From contig MU006220.1 of assembly GCA_010093685.1 (NCBI GenBank), forward strand, positions 1,538,466 through 1,602,465: a stretch of 64,000 nt of DNA, read 5' to 3'. The DNA is from Ophiobolus disseminans. Taxonomy: Eukaryota > Ascomycota > Dothideomycetes > Pleosporales > Phaeosphaeriaceae. The notes beneath the pieces were generated by a model, which had not been told where the DNA came from, did no database searches, and was given only the letters and a program-made list of their open reading frames with translations. This document shows positions 1-10,338 of the stretch, piece by piece; position 1 is the stretch's first letter; every line of letters starts with the position of its first letter. A program made the position numbers and the translations under genes.

Positions 1-1643
1 CGTTCTCTTCAAGTACTTCCTTGAGGCATCTGTCGTACTCCCTAGCCTCATCGTTGGACGTCCAGTCTTCGCTTCTGTCAAATGCCGCTAGCTTGTCTTC
101 GACGTTGTTACTCAACATGAGGCCATAGTTCATGTTACTAGCTTTCTTGAACTTTCCTTTCCGCACGAAGCCTTCTTCGCCGTGCTTCGGACGAGCAGTC
201 CAGCCAATGCCATGATCGTGGTAGAATTCGATGCGAGCTTGTCGCTCATCTTCATTGATGAGTTGCATACCGTCATCGTTGATGAAGATATTCGCAGATC
301 CACCTTGCAGCTCATATGTAGAGATAGCTTGCTTGAGCGATTTCACGGTCGGTGAAATGACTGACTGCAAACCCTCCTTGTAGACAGGACATTGTACGGT
401 GATGTGAGGGAGCGACCCTGTGATGCGCTTTGGAAGAATGGCAGAAAAGAACTTCGAGTTCGATTGCATTTGACGGATGGGGCCAAGGCATTGTGCGATG
501 TTGGTGACGATAACTTGGGAGAAGAACTGTCTTTACATTAGCTACCTCCAGCTAGAGTAGTGCATCAATGACTTACGAGGGAGAAGAACACCAGAACGGG
601 AGTCATGACGAGGAAGGCCAGCCTCCACCAGCCTTTGTCCACCAAGAGTTGGAATGCGATCTGCTTGTACCCAAAAGCCAGCATAGTTGTGATCAGCATG
701 ATCGTGAAGGCGACCTGGAAGGAATTGATGATGTTGGTCGGTCGCTCTTCAGCTTTAGGTTCGCCGGTCTCCATATCGACTTCAGTCTCGACTACAGCGG
801 TAGTCTTTTCCGCATCGGGTCCTTGAGCCGCATCTGTGTCTTCACCCGCTCTCCATACCAACTCCATCAGCTCGTTCTCGATGGCGGTAGCTCGCTCGAC
901 CACTTTGGTCGGGTCGTCATCCCATACAACGAGCAGTACTTCCGCAGCCAAGAAAGCCGCATTCTGATTCTTGCGAGCTTTTGGAAGATCATCGACGCTT
1001 GGAAGAACTTGTATGCGTAGGCCGTTGCCCAAGGGAACGTCGGTGGCTCCGGGAGACCACTCGATGAAGGTTTGGATAACGCGGGAGTTTATAGTCATCG
1101 CAACCTGATCGACATTAGAACCATCTCCCACTTCAGGATTTGAAGGATCGGATACATACCTGCAGGTTCAAACGCGAACAACAGTCTGCAAGGACTGACT
1201 CAGCTAACGCTGGTGGACAAGTGGTGTAGATACCCCGCGACTTTCTTAGAAGTACGCCTTCGATGTCTCCGCTCGAATCGTTCAACCACAATCTTCCTAT
1301 TGAAATGTGTGAGCTCCCATATCCATAACATAACTAGAATCGACTTACTGCATTGTTGCTGAAACAAATGGTTTACCATAGCCTCATATTTTAGTTCCAT
1401 CAGAACGGACGAACGGACAGACGTAAGTGAGTTCCTTCTCGACGTAAGTGCTGAAGTTGCCGCACTGCCTTGCACCGAAGGTCCTCCTGCTGCCCACGGT
1501 GATGGTGGAGGAGGCAATTGTTCGGCAGCTGCAGCAGCCTTGCTTCGACCGAACCCAAAACGTCTTCCTCCATCTTGCGTGGCAGGAGTTGCCTGTGTAG
1601 CTGGCTCAGGAACAGTGTCCTTCTTTCTATTGAAGAGACCCAT
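1..1643 (-). CDS. GT2 glycosyltransferase, chitin-synthase-like, membrane (3' end beyond window)
   Basis: This is the N-terminal half of a family 2 glycosyltransferase that probably makes a cell-surface polysaccharide at the plasma membrane. Exons on minus are 1643-1349, 1296-1160, 1104-577 and 526-1 (open at the window edge); all three introns keep frame. The N-terminus is basic and low in complexity. A block at about residues 98-145 (GVLLRKSRG, TCPPALAES) and a hydrophobic stretch at about 275-320 precede the catalytic domain, which starts near PVYKEGL and carries the acidic NDDG motif near residue 403, followed by RPKHGEEGFVRKGKFKKASNMN. The arrangement resembles the fungal GT2 described in Zymoseptoria tritici as needed for hyphal growth on surfaces; that link rests on family resemblance only. 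The QxxRW end of the domain lies outside the window. Confidence 0.88.
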
Positions 1644-4005
1644 GACAGTTGATCACTAGAAGGACGCGCCCAGAAGACAAGAAATTCAATATAGCCGGCA
1701 AGTATCAAAGAGTCGACAGAGTATGTGGAAGGATAGGTGCAATTGAGGTAACAACAAAAGATCAGGCCGCAGATACGCGTGAAGCAGTATTCTATTTGCG
1801 GAGCAGTGCCTCGACCGGCCGAATGCAGCGTATGCAGCAATCCACGCGTGGGCGTGCTGTGGGAAGTACCGATGTGCTATGAGAGATATCAACATGAGTG
1901 TAGCGCCGGGACAGATCAGCTCAAGCCATCGCCTGCATTTGACCCGCGTATGGAACGAAATCTAGAGCTCAGCTAATAGTTTGGCCTGGACTGTAAGATA
2001 TGGTGGAGGTCAATGCTTTCCCAGCACCCATGAGGCGCGATTGCTGTATCAAGGTTCAAAATGTGGAGATGCGTACAGCTCAATGGTGATCCTGCATACT
2101 TCAAGCGAAGCCTGGGCCAAATATCAACCAGATAGGCGGAATTGATGGCGGATACAGGATGATGAGATCCTTGTATTGGTACCATGTTGCATCCGGAGGC
2201 ACGCTGTCGGCCCATGTCGTCTCAACGCGAGCCGCAGTAGGAAGACTTTCCCAGAAGCCCATGCATAGAGACATCGGCAACAGCAATCTTGGCCCATGAA
2301 ACAAGGCGACGGCTCATGTATTGCCAATGCATGGAGCATATGAATCGAGCTGGTATGGCACTGTTGTGCAGAAAACATCAACCAAAGAAGATACACAAAC
2401 CTGATATCATGTAAGCGAATTGAGCACGTACATGGAATTGAGCCGAGACAGGGTAAAATGCCATTGCAATACCGGTAGTAGGCTCCGGGCGACACAGGGT
2501 TCCCGGTGAAGTGATTCCTCCATGGTCGCAGTCTTGGCCTGGGTTCTGGCGAGCTAGCGACTAATGTATGCATATACGCTATTTGCATAGCACTAGGTGC
2601 CAAGTTACATGCTTGTTGGTCGATATGTCGTATACGCCGCATGAGTGCATTGAGACAAGTCCCATCCTACAGTGATCTAGCTGGCTTGTTGTTCGAAGAG
2701 ACCGGTGAAGACGGCACCCAAATCGGCGGTATTCCTTTACTCCTGGTTGGGAAGGAGGTTGAAAGTATGAAGACGTGTAGTAGGCTCAACTGGTCATCCG
2801 AGTTGTAGAATTCGATGCAAGGTATCCTTGAACGAATCGTATCTGTACATTGACCTCGGGACATTACAGCCTCGCAATGTGTCTGTGCACACTAGCGCGG
2901 GATGCCATCCAGAAAGCCGCTCCATCCTCGGAGTCCTGTAATCCTGCCCTCCAAGCTTATCGTAGACTTAGTCGAAGTCTATCGGTAGCTTCGTTTCGAA
3001 ATTGTATGCGTTGTCCAGTCTCAAGCCTGGTGGCTGTGGAGCGTACTCGGTGGAAAGTGTCAGTGCAAGGCTTCTATTGATTCTGCATGGTGTCGTATAG
3101 AAGTGGGCCGAACCTGCGTGGGGAAGATTCAATATCTCGGATATGCAAGTTTACGAGGGTAAGACGTCCAGGTTGCTAAGCCGATAGTGCTCTGATTCGT
3201 CGATTGATGGCGTACCTTGTACGTGTGGCGGTGCGACCGTTTGATAAAGCAGCGAGCTCTGCGATCTCAACCGTCACGTGACCGTATGCAGGGATCAGAC
3301 GGGGATGCGATTCGCTACGAGCAAGTCCGCCTGGGTTTACGGCCCGGCAAAAACAGGTCGCGAACCATTCGACCAATCTAGCCTGCGAGCCGATATCACC
3401 TTGATTGACGTGCAGCAAGGCGGTTACGTTTGATTGTCAGATGTGCGGGAAGGTGCCTGCAGGTGGGGCGGAACGAGGCTTGTGGGTTGAAACGGCTCGG
3501 CGCTGGAGAGACGGGAAGAATCGAAGCAAGGCTGCACATGTGCACCCGCTGTCCCGCTGATAAGGAAAGAAATGACGGAAAAGGACATGTTGGCATGGCT
3601 TGCGACAGTGCTGGCATTTGTCATGGGAACAGTGACTTTCCTTCAGCCGCTTCGCATAACATTACCTCCAGTGTGGACCAGAATTTGTTGCGGCTAGCAA
3701 TCGTGATATGGTTTGGGAAGGCAGGATGGAAGGGGGGAGTTGGTGGGAGATTGAGACTGGATGACAGCGGCGCTAACACTGATGCAGTACCGGTAAAGCC
3801 GAAAATCCATCTTCAGCTCGTGATCTTGGCACAAGCCAACGAAGTCGTGAAGTACAACACCAAATGGTAGTATGATCATTATCTCTAATCCTCTCAATCT
3901 AAACAGTACTGGCAATGTCTATCCTGAGTGCAGTCGGGGTCACACCCGTAACGCCTGGTACGCCCTGGAACCCAATTATTGCCTCGCAGGCCACAATTAG
4001 CTGAA
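1644..4005. other. Intergenic region upstream of the GT2 gene
   Basis: About 2.4 kb between the GT2 start and the end of the GH16 gene. Short open frames exist on both strands (longest about 170 codons, minus, near 2124-2642; another of 146 codons, plus, 3430-3870). None shows a recognisable domain, convincing splice structure or conserved-looking composition. It presumably holds the GT2 promoter and 5' leader. Confidence 0.5.
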
Positions 4006-5524
4006 TTATGCAGTACACCCATTGTATCCACTCTGCTGCCACATCTTGACACTCTTGACCTGCATTTGTCCCCCGTTTTGCCATGTCGGGTACCATTGAT
4101 CCTTGGCAGCCCAGAAATCTTTCTTCGCAGTCGAACTACCATCGAGCCACGGCTTACCGTGGCTGCCATCCTGGAACCACCCATTCTGAGAGCCGACTGC
4201 TACATTAATTACAAGGTAGAAGTCTTGGTCGAAAGGAGCAGTGTTGCTGTTGGTTGACTGCCATGGGTTTTGCAGACGTGTACCATTAGAGTCGGCAAGT
4301 GGGAATTTGCCGTAGGTCCAGAAAGGCTCGTCGAAATGCGTGTACATGACTTGCAACAGACGCGAGTTGATATAAGTGAAGATGTACTTCTCACTCCACT
4401 AAAAAACTGTGAGTAATTGTGACGTGTTGAAAGTTGCCTCTACTAACCTCGACGCCGAATGTGTTGTATCCAGAAGCATACGTGGTGTGCAGTGCCTTGC
4501 GCTTAACATTGTTGCGCCACCAGCCATCGTTGCTGCTGTCAGGACCGAAATGCAGCGTGCTGGACGCGATGTTGCTGCCACCTGGAGTGTAGGTATAGTT
4601 GTTTCCACGCGATTCCATGATGTCAATCTCGCCGGAGCGTGGCCATGTTCCGTACACATTGTCCTTTGGCAGCATCCATATCGCAGGCCACAGCCAATCT
4701 CCAGCAGGAAGTTTTGCCACGACTTCGACACGGCCGAATCTGATTGATGCACCGAGCTTCGTATTGATGCGACCAGACTTCACTGGGTTGATGATTGTGC
4801 CATTGGTCGTATTGGTTACAGCCACGCAATCGGTCCATTTTGACCCTGTGCAGCCCTTTTCTCGAATATCGTAGACTTGATCGTGGTCTAGAAGCTTCGG
4901 GTCTTGTAGGGTAGGTTTTATCGTCAGAATCCCGTCCTTAACGAAGACATTAGCATCCGTATTGGTGGTTTCCTCAAACTGTCCATTGCTGCAAACATAG
5001 TCAGTCACTTGCGGCAGAAGTGTGATCATTGCCACCTACCCATAGCCGCCCAGTTCCGCTTCTTTCGTCCAAACTTTGCTGTTCCATGACGCGAAGTCGT
5101 CCGAGAGTACTTCGCAATACTTGTGTCGTGCAACACTGCGTACGCCGTCCCACACAAGTATACCTGTGATACAAAAGCCGATGAAGAGTCCGACGAGAGG
5201 TATGATTGTGACCCACTTCTCCCTCGGGTCCTTCTTCCCAATCCATGGCTGCTCGATCTTACCCTTCTCCACGCGGCGGGATCGAAAGTATTCTCCACGG
5301 GGAAAGTATTGGTAGCTAGTTGTCGAACCAGTCACACCGGCTACACTAGTAGGCCTAGTGTTTGGGAGAGAGAAGCCCGTGGGGTTGGTGCGTGGTGTTT
5401 GAGCACCAGGTGTCGCGAATGGGTTGTCGACGTCGTGGATGGAATCGATCTGGTCTACATCGCTCGTCGCTGATCTTGAGGATCTTGATTCCTGGGATGT
5501 TTTCTCGGGATCAATGGAACTCAT
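4006..5524 (-). CDS. Membrane-anchored GH16 family glycoside hydrolase (beta-1,3-glucanase-like)
   Basis: A 472-residue type II membrane protein predicted to cut or remodel beta-glucan at the cell surface. Exons are 5524-5040, 4988-4448 and 4398-4006; both introns (GTAGGT..GCAG, GTTAGT..TTAG) keep frame. The first 100 residues are a Ser/Thr/Pro-rich cytoplasmic tail, followed by one membrane helix at about 104-125 (WVTIIPLVGLFIGFCITGIL). The catalytic domain follows with the GH16 signature GEIDIMES: E282 nucleophile, D284, E287 acid/base. Upstream WLWPAIWMLP and downstream SSTLHFGP are also typical. The fold is nearest the beta-glucan-binding/GNBP-like GH16 group rather than the larger KRE6/SKN1 proteins. 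Substrate is inferred. Confidence 0.93.
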
Positions 5525-5930
5525 GTTGCTCAGAAGGCAGCAGGTGCCGTATACCCTGTTTGGGAAGTAGAAGTAAGGAAGGGTTCAATGATGCAAGACC
5601 AAGAGTAATGTTTCTATTGCTTCCTGAGGTAGGCGGAACAAGACGTGTTGTGTGGTATGTGACCAGGGGTATGTGCAGCCAACAAATTCGCGTAGCTTGA
5701 TCAACTGCAATCGAATGTCAAAACGAATGTCTGGTCTGCAATCGCATGATAACTGCAAGCACGAACTATGCAATGTTACCAGCGGTATCTTGTGCAAAGA
5801 TAACCATTACCATGGCTTAGGGACGAGTCCAAAAGCGCGAGTTACATGGGTGTGCACCAGCCACAGGCCTCGACCATCTACCTCGCTTGCTGCTTTACCC
5901 TCATCCGCTTTGAGATCGAGCGCCACCCGT

Positions 5931-5951
5931 CCACACCATATTATGGTGTGG
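5931..5951. repeat. 21-bp perfect interrupted palindrome
   Basis: The left arm CCACACCATA (5931-5940) is separated by one T from the right arm TATGGTGTGG (5942-5951). It sits about 410 bp upstream of the GH16 start codon, so it could be a binding site for a dimeric transcription factor. Function is not shown by sequence. Confidence 0.7.
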
Positions 5952-6221
5952 TAAGATCCGGGGAATGAACCCATTCGGAATGTTTCCACACGTTAGTTCT
6001 TGTCGCCAATATCGAAACGCGAGCGGGAGCCCGTGCTGTGCAGAACGTGATGTTCCTTGCAGACAAGTCAGCGATCGGTGTCCTGAAGCCGCCGCTCAAT
6101 AATATGTGCAGATTAATGTTGGGACTGGGTACATGAAATGTCTCGTATTGTTATCGTTCCGCTAAAGGAAGCTGCGTAGAAGCCTCAGCGTGGGGTGTCA
6201 AGCCCCCAAAAACGGTGATTG

Positions 6222-6251
6222 GCGATGCATGTCTGCAATGCAATGCATCGC
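6222..6251. repeat. Short inverted repeat (9-bp arms)
   Basis: GCGATGCAT at 6222-6230 pairs with ATGCATCGC at 6243-6251 around a 12-nt spacer that itself contains ATGCA words. It lies in the long non-coding region upstream of the GH16 gene. It may be a regulatory site or chance structure. Confidence 0.6.
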
Positions 6252-6483
6252 TCTCCCCGAAATAGCTGTCTCTCGCGACATGTTCTCCAAAGGCTCTCTT
6301 ACAACAATTTGATCGTGGCAAGTGTGAATCTGTGCCGTGTTTTAGCTTTGACGCCTCGTTCGTACTGATCTTGAGCTGCAGCCTTTGGCGAGGATGAGGC
6401 GTGCATGTAGGAAGAGTTACTGCCTGGTCACCGGTTTTGTTGGGTTGTATGCCTGTTTGCTGCCCATGTCTGTCGACAAAGTT

Positions 6484-7117
6484 TCAAGCACCGGCGGCCA
6501 GACTGAGATAGATTCCCCAAATCACACCCACCGAGGCACCGAATACCACTCTTTTATCCACCGGTATCCACAAAAAGCTGATCAAGCTTATCACAGGCCA
6601 AAATTTGTATCCGTCCTTCATCATCGGCCAAGTCTTGTCGCTGCAGTCTTTCGCTACCGCACCCCAAGCATCCTGCTTACCCTGTTGCGACGCATTGACA
6701 TAGGCAATGTACGCTACGAACATGAGTGTGTTAACTATTGCGCCGATGGTTTGATCGAGCAGAAACTTGATCAGAATGTTGGCTTTGCTAATCTGCGTCT
6801 TGGAAGGTGTGGTCGGCTTCTCATCGGCAGCCTTTGGCGTGGTCGAAGGCACATTGGTTGGGAAGTGGTCTTCAAGGAAGGTTTGCCAGATGATGTTAGG
6901 TGGGGTACTGATTATACTGAAAATGGCGAACTTGATGACTGGCGTAACATTGAGCGAGAAAGGTGTCTATATGTCCAGCGCTATCAGCAAAGGCTATAGG
7001 TCGTGTAGAGCTCGACAGATGACGTACGCTGTCTTGATAGGAAGATATGGCTTGCGCAAGCACGTTCGAGGTCATGCTAAGCACTGCACCTTGCAGCGTT
7101 TGCGATATCATTGACAT
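6484..7117 (-). CDS. Mpv17/PMP22 family membrane protein
   Basis: A 190-residue protein of the Mpv17/PMP22 family, small multi-pass proteins of the mitochondrial inner membrane or peroxisome. Exons are 7117-7028 and 6966-6484, joined by a 61-bp phase-0 intron (GTACGT..ATAG). The family's C-terminal block is clear: WPVISLISFLWIPVDKRVVF followed by WGIYLSL. Upstream, LLDQTIGAIVNTLMFVAYIAY and FAIFSIISTPPNIIWQTFLE match the earlier membrane segments. The protein ends soon after the last helix. Organelle cannot be decided from sequence. Confidence 0.87.
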
Positions 7118-7628
7118 AGTGCCGAGTGGTCGAGAACAGAGAAAGAGATGTAGGATAAAGGCAGGAGATGGAAGAATTCACAGGAAGGGAACGGATTTAG
7201 AGGCGAAGTAAAGATGTATATGTGTCCTGTTTGTTGGCCGTTGTGCGCGTGTCGCATGTGTTTGAAGGGTCCAACAGTTGTTTCGCGCTTTGGTGTTTTA
7301 GGTACCGGTAGCGTGGTGACGTAATTTCACGAACCTCATCTAAACCTTCAACCGGTGGCGATGTCTTCTTACTCGACATTGTGCGACACTGGATACTTGT
7401 AAAGACATGCGATGACTTTAGCAGTGTTCTTTCCTCGCCGAGTCGGCTGTTTTTCCGCACATTGGTATGGCGGAGAGCCGTGCAACTGCGCCTCCATGTC
7501 AACTTCGGGGCTTTTCTACGTGGTATGGCGGTTCACGATACTTAGCAGCGAATAACACACCAGAGTAGTTTCTGCGGAGAACACAAAACAGTCCTAGACT
7601 TTCTAGAATAAAGGATAGCCTGTATGCT

Positions 7629-7674
7629 CACATCGTGACATCAGATCAGGCTGGAATAGACCCAGCAGCAGCAG
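7629..7674. repeat. Dispersed imperfect repeat, copy 1 (copy 2 at 7943-7988)
   Basis: Positions 7643-7674 align without gaps to 7957-7988 over 32 bases with four differences, all of them transitions (A/G, C/T, G/A, A/G). Both end in CCCAGCAGCAGCAG. Weaker similarity extends left through TCACATC. Transition-only divergence is what repeat-induced point mutation gives, but the sample is tiny. Confidence 0.65.
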
Positions 7675-8155
7675 GGTACGTCGGATGGCAACCTCCCAAA
7701 CTTCTGACTTGTCCACTATCTGGGCTTTTTCATTTTATTTACTACTAAAAAGAATTTCATAGTGCCAAGCCATACTCGCTCTCCCTTCCCGCACACATCG
7801 TCCTGCATACACGAAAATCTTTCTGGATCAGGACTGTAATCGCGCCTAGCTAATGGCATGTTTCTCTGGAATACACCTCGTTGAACGACGCCTGAGTGGG
7901 TTCAAATTCGAATGCGCCGCAGACACATATCTTTCAAACGATCACATCCTGAGACGAGATCGGGTTAGAATGGACCCAGCAGCAGCAGTGCATGCCCAGG
8001 AACACCCCAACACAGCAAGCCAAGATCTCTCAGCTCACACCGATTCCCACATTCGTATCTCCTGTATACCATGCAGTGCTGGGAAGTGCATTTCGGGTAT
8101 GTGACAAGTTCACGGGTGCATATAGGCCGGGTGAGCAATACCAAACCAAGCAGTC

Positions 8156-8242
8156 TCGCTCGATCCAGCCGTAGCGTACACAACGCCAGCGATACACTCC
8201 CGCTCGATCCAGCCTTAGCCTACTAGGTCAGAGATACACCTC
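8156..8242. repeat. Degenerate tandem duplication, about 45-bp unit
   Basis: CGCTCGATCCAGCC followed by GTAGCGTA.. and ..GCGATACACTC at 8156-8198 recurs as CGCTCGATCCAGCC, TTAGCCTA.. and ..AGAGATACACCTC at about 8201-8242. The two units are adjacent and diverged. No function is apparent. Confidence 0.6.
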
Positions 8243-8934
8243 TGTCCGTAAGCTGCGAGATATTTGCTTTTGTTATGCGGGTGCCATAGCCACCCGCATA
8301 TGTAAATACGGCACGGCGCACTAGGCTACCAGGAAATTACGCGAACCGGCTTGAGCCGTGCCAACATCTTCATCTCCACCAGCTTTCGATTGCTCGCCAA
8401 CATATACAGCTGAAATTACCTTTGCGATAAGGGCTGCATAATTGGTCATTTCGTTCGCTCTACATCGATAGGACACGCTGCTCCGTGCATCACCTACTCA
8501 CCCGGTTTTCTACAGCAACATATCTGGCTCGATGTTTTGCTCGTCCAAAAAGCCTCCCTTTGCGATAATGGGAGTATGCATAGCCATATCAAATCAGGTG
8601 GCTTTGTGTAGTCACAATGCTGGTCGTGATGGAGAACGTGCTTGACTCATGTTGGAAGTGAACAGGGCGGTGATGAGTGGAGATATATTATGTATGCTTC
8701 ATAGAGGGTTGCCTCATCTGTAAGTCTTGAAAACTAATTGCTAGTACGCAAAAGCAACGCGTATCAGGTCTCTGTTCGCCATACGTCCTTCCAGGTGGAG
8801 AGTTCAAAGTATCCTCAACCATGCGTCGGACGATCGCAGCGACAGCTACCAATAACGCCCCTACTCCAATAATCATATGCCAGGGACCCACTGACTTTGA
8901 GGCCCTCGATCAATTTTACATGGCGGGGAAACGT

Positions 8935-9756
8935 CTAACTGTGCATCGCCATAAACTTCTCAGTCTTCTTATCCATCTTCTTCCACTCTGCTTTCTCGCG
9001 GCCCATCTGTGCTTCCTTGCGCAACTGCACCTCGCCAGTAACCTCAATACGCCACTCGTCATCGTCATCTTTATACGGAGAACCGGTCATGTTTGTGCGG
9101 TCAACGATGATTATGAAATCTCCCGCGCTCCACTCTTCTCGCCTCGTATGCGCAGTCACAAGCCTGTGAAGGTCGGAGAACTGCAACTGGTATCCGAATC
9201 GTTCCTCGAGGTATTTCAGAACCGCATCCTATCCGCGTAGCTCTAGAGCACTGAATTCGATGTCGTCATCGGCTCGGAGAATCTTTGCCTCTACCTCTCC
9301 GTTGCGCCTACGAATGTAGATGCCTCTTGCGATGAGCGGTAGGAAGAAATAACCGCAGTATCACCCCTCGGGGTTGTTTTCGTCGGGGTCGTTGCGATCG
9401 ATACTGAGCTTATTGAAATTAAAATCGTGATTGATTTCGAAGTCCTCATCTTCAAGGATCTTGACGCCGCAATAAGTGAGGCCTTCGATTCGAGGTATGC
9501 CACTATTGGCCTCCAGACGCGGGATCGACAGTTCTGTGGGTTTGAACCTCTGCTCTAGCATAAGCTTGACCGTCCTTGTCGTGTTCGTCGCAGCGGGAGT
9601 GAAGTAGCGTGCTGAACCGGGCATGGCGTTCGAAAACTTCGGTGGAACGTGGAAACGGACATCGGTCAGTGTGCTGGGCATGGTGGTTGCGAGACGCGGG
9701 CGCAACTCAGGAAGAGCTCGCTTGGCGAGCATTCTAGTCGTTGAGCTTAGTGCCAT
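8935..9756 (-). pseudogene. CYTH-domain (thiamine-triphosphatase-like) gene interrupted by in-frame stops
   Basis: One continuous minus frame reads like a CYTH-superfamily phosphohydrolase but contains stops. From the ATG at 9756 it gives a presequence-like N-terminus, then LEQRFKPTELSIPRL and IEGLTYCGVKILEDEDFEI, typical of the first CYTH strands. TGA at 9363-9361 follows. In the same frame come GIYIRRRNGEVEAKIL (the basic YIRRRNG strand) and FSALELRG, then TAG at 9231-9229. The frame resumes with DAVLKYLEERFGYQL and EWSAGDFIIIVDRTNM, and ends MDKKTEKFMAMHS with TAG at 8937-8935, a little short of the family's usual aromatic end. A very short 39-nt intron (GTGATA..CAAG) could remove the TGA, but I find no intron that removes the TAG at 9231 without deleting the conserved strand. 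A recent pseudogene is likeliest. Recoding or mRNA editing is an untested alternative. Confidence 0.55.
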
Positions 9757-10338
9757 TGCGGGGGAGGGGTTAAGGCAGAGTCGAGTGGTTGCGGGCCGTT
9801 AAGCGGGAAGAAGGAGCGGACTAATAAGGATAAATAGGGGAGAGGCAAACGTGCTGTAAACAGTGAAAGCAAATGTGAGAGCAAGTGTGAAAACAAAAGT
9901 GAAAAAGAAACGTGACCTAAACAAACACAATGACTGTGTAACAATACAACGATTCGCGCTACAACGCAATCTACGTAGTCATTCACTCGCTTCATCACCA
10001 CTTTCACAAACTGCTAGACGGACATGACAGGATTCATACTCCCATGTTTAAAGAAACGTAACGCCCGCTACGAGGATGAGAAACTCATACACGAACGCAT
10101 GAATGTCCGCAAGCGCAAAAAAACAATGAAAGACAAGTGAATAGAGAGTGACTATTAGTTGAAATGTAAACAACCGACTAAGAGAGACAATACCTTTGTC
10201 TCTTGCATTGATCGCATCTTGATCGCCTTATATAGCGCCCGTAAATCCCAGTAAAGCCGAACCACATCCATCGTATCATAAGCCACATACCCCGAAGACA
10301 CAACCACCCCATATTACCCACCTCCTTTCTTAGCTGCC
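9757..10338. other. Intergenic, upstream of the CYTH gene and downstream of REC8
   Basis: About 580 bp, A-rich on plus (many AAAC and GAAA runs near 9830-10130), with no supported gene. It presumably holds the promoter of the minus-strand CYTH locus and the 3' UTR of REC8. Confidence 0.5.

Larger units (their letters stand above)
5525..6483. other. Intergenic region with two strong palindromes, upstream of GH16
   Basis: About 960 bp between the GH16 start and the end of the Mpv17-like gene. It contains an interrupted palindrome at 5931-5951 (10-bp arms, 1-nt centre) and a hairpin-capable inverted repeat at 6222-6251 (9-bp arms, 12-nt loop). No protein-coding gene is supported. Confidence 0.5.
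7118..8934. other. Gene-poor stretch with small degenerate repeats
   Basis: About 1.8 kb with no supported gene. It holds an imperfect dispersed repeat (7629-7674 and 7943-7988) and a degenerate tandem duplication (about 8156-8242). A 67-codon minus frame (8688-8891) encodes one hydrophobic helix but has no other support. The texture suggests decayed sequence next to the broken CYTH gene. Confidence 0.5.

Noticed and set aside
568..1020. Open plus-strand frame of 150 codons
   Set aside because: It lies antisense to GT2 exon 3, whose frame is family-conserved; the plus frame has no domain.
2124..2642. 172-codon minus frame upstream of the GT2 gene
   Set aside because: Composition is rich in His/Cys/Arg without pattern; no domain, splice partner or conserved-looking motif.
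3430..3870. 146-codon plus frame
   Set aside because: No recognisable motif; codon use looks like antisense/intergenic chance.
7197..7502. Minus frame with a good-context internal ATG (MSSKKTSPPVEG)
   Set aside because: Only about 60 codons from that ATG, no domain and no splice partner; left uncalled.
8688..8891. 67-codon minus frame with a hydrophobic helix
   Set aside because: Single hydrophobic stretch only, in a decayed region directly after the broken CYTH frame.
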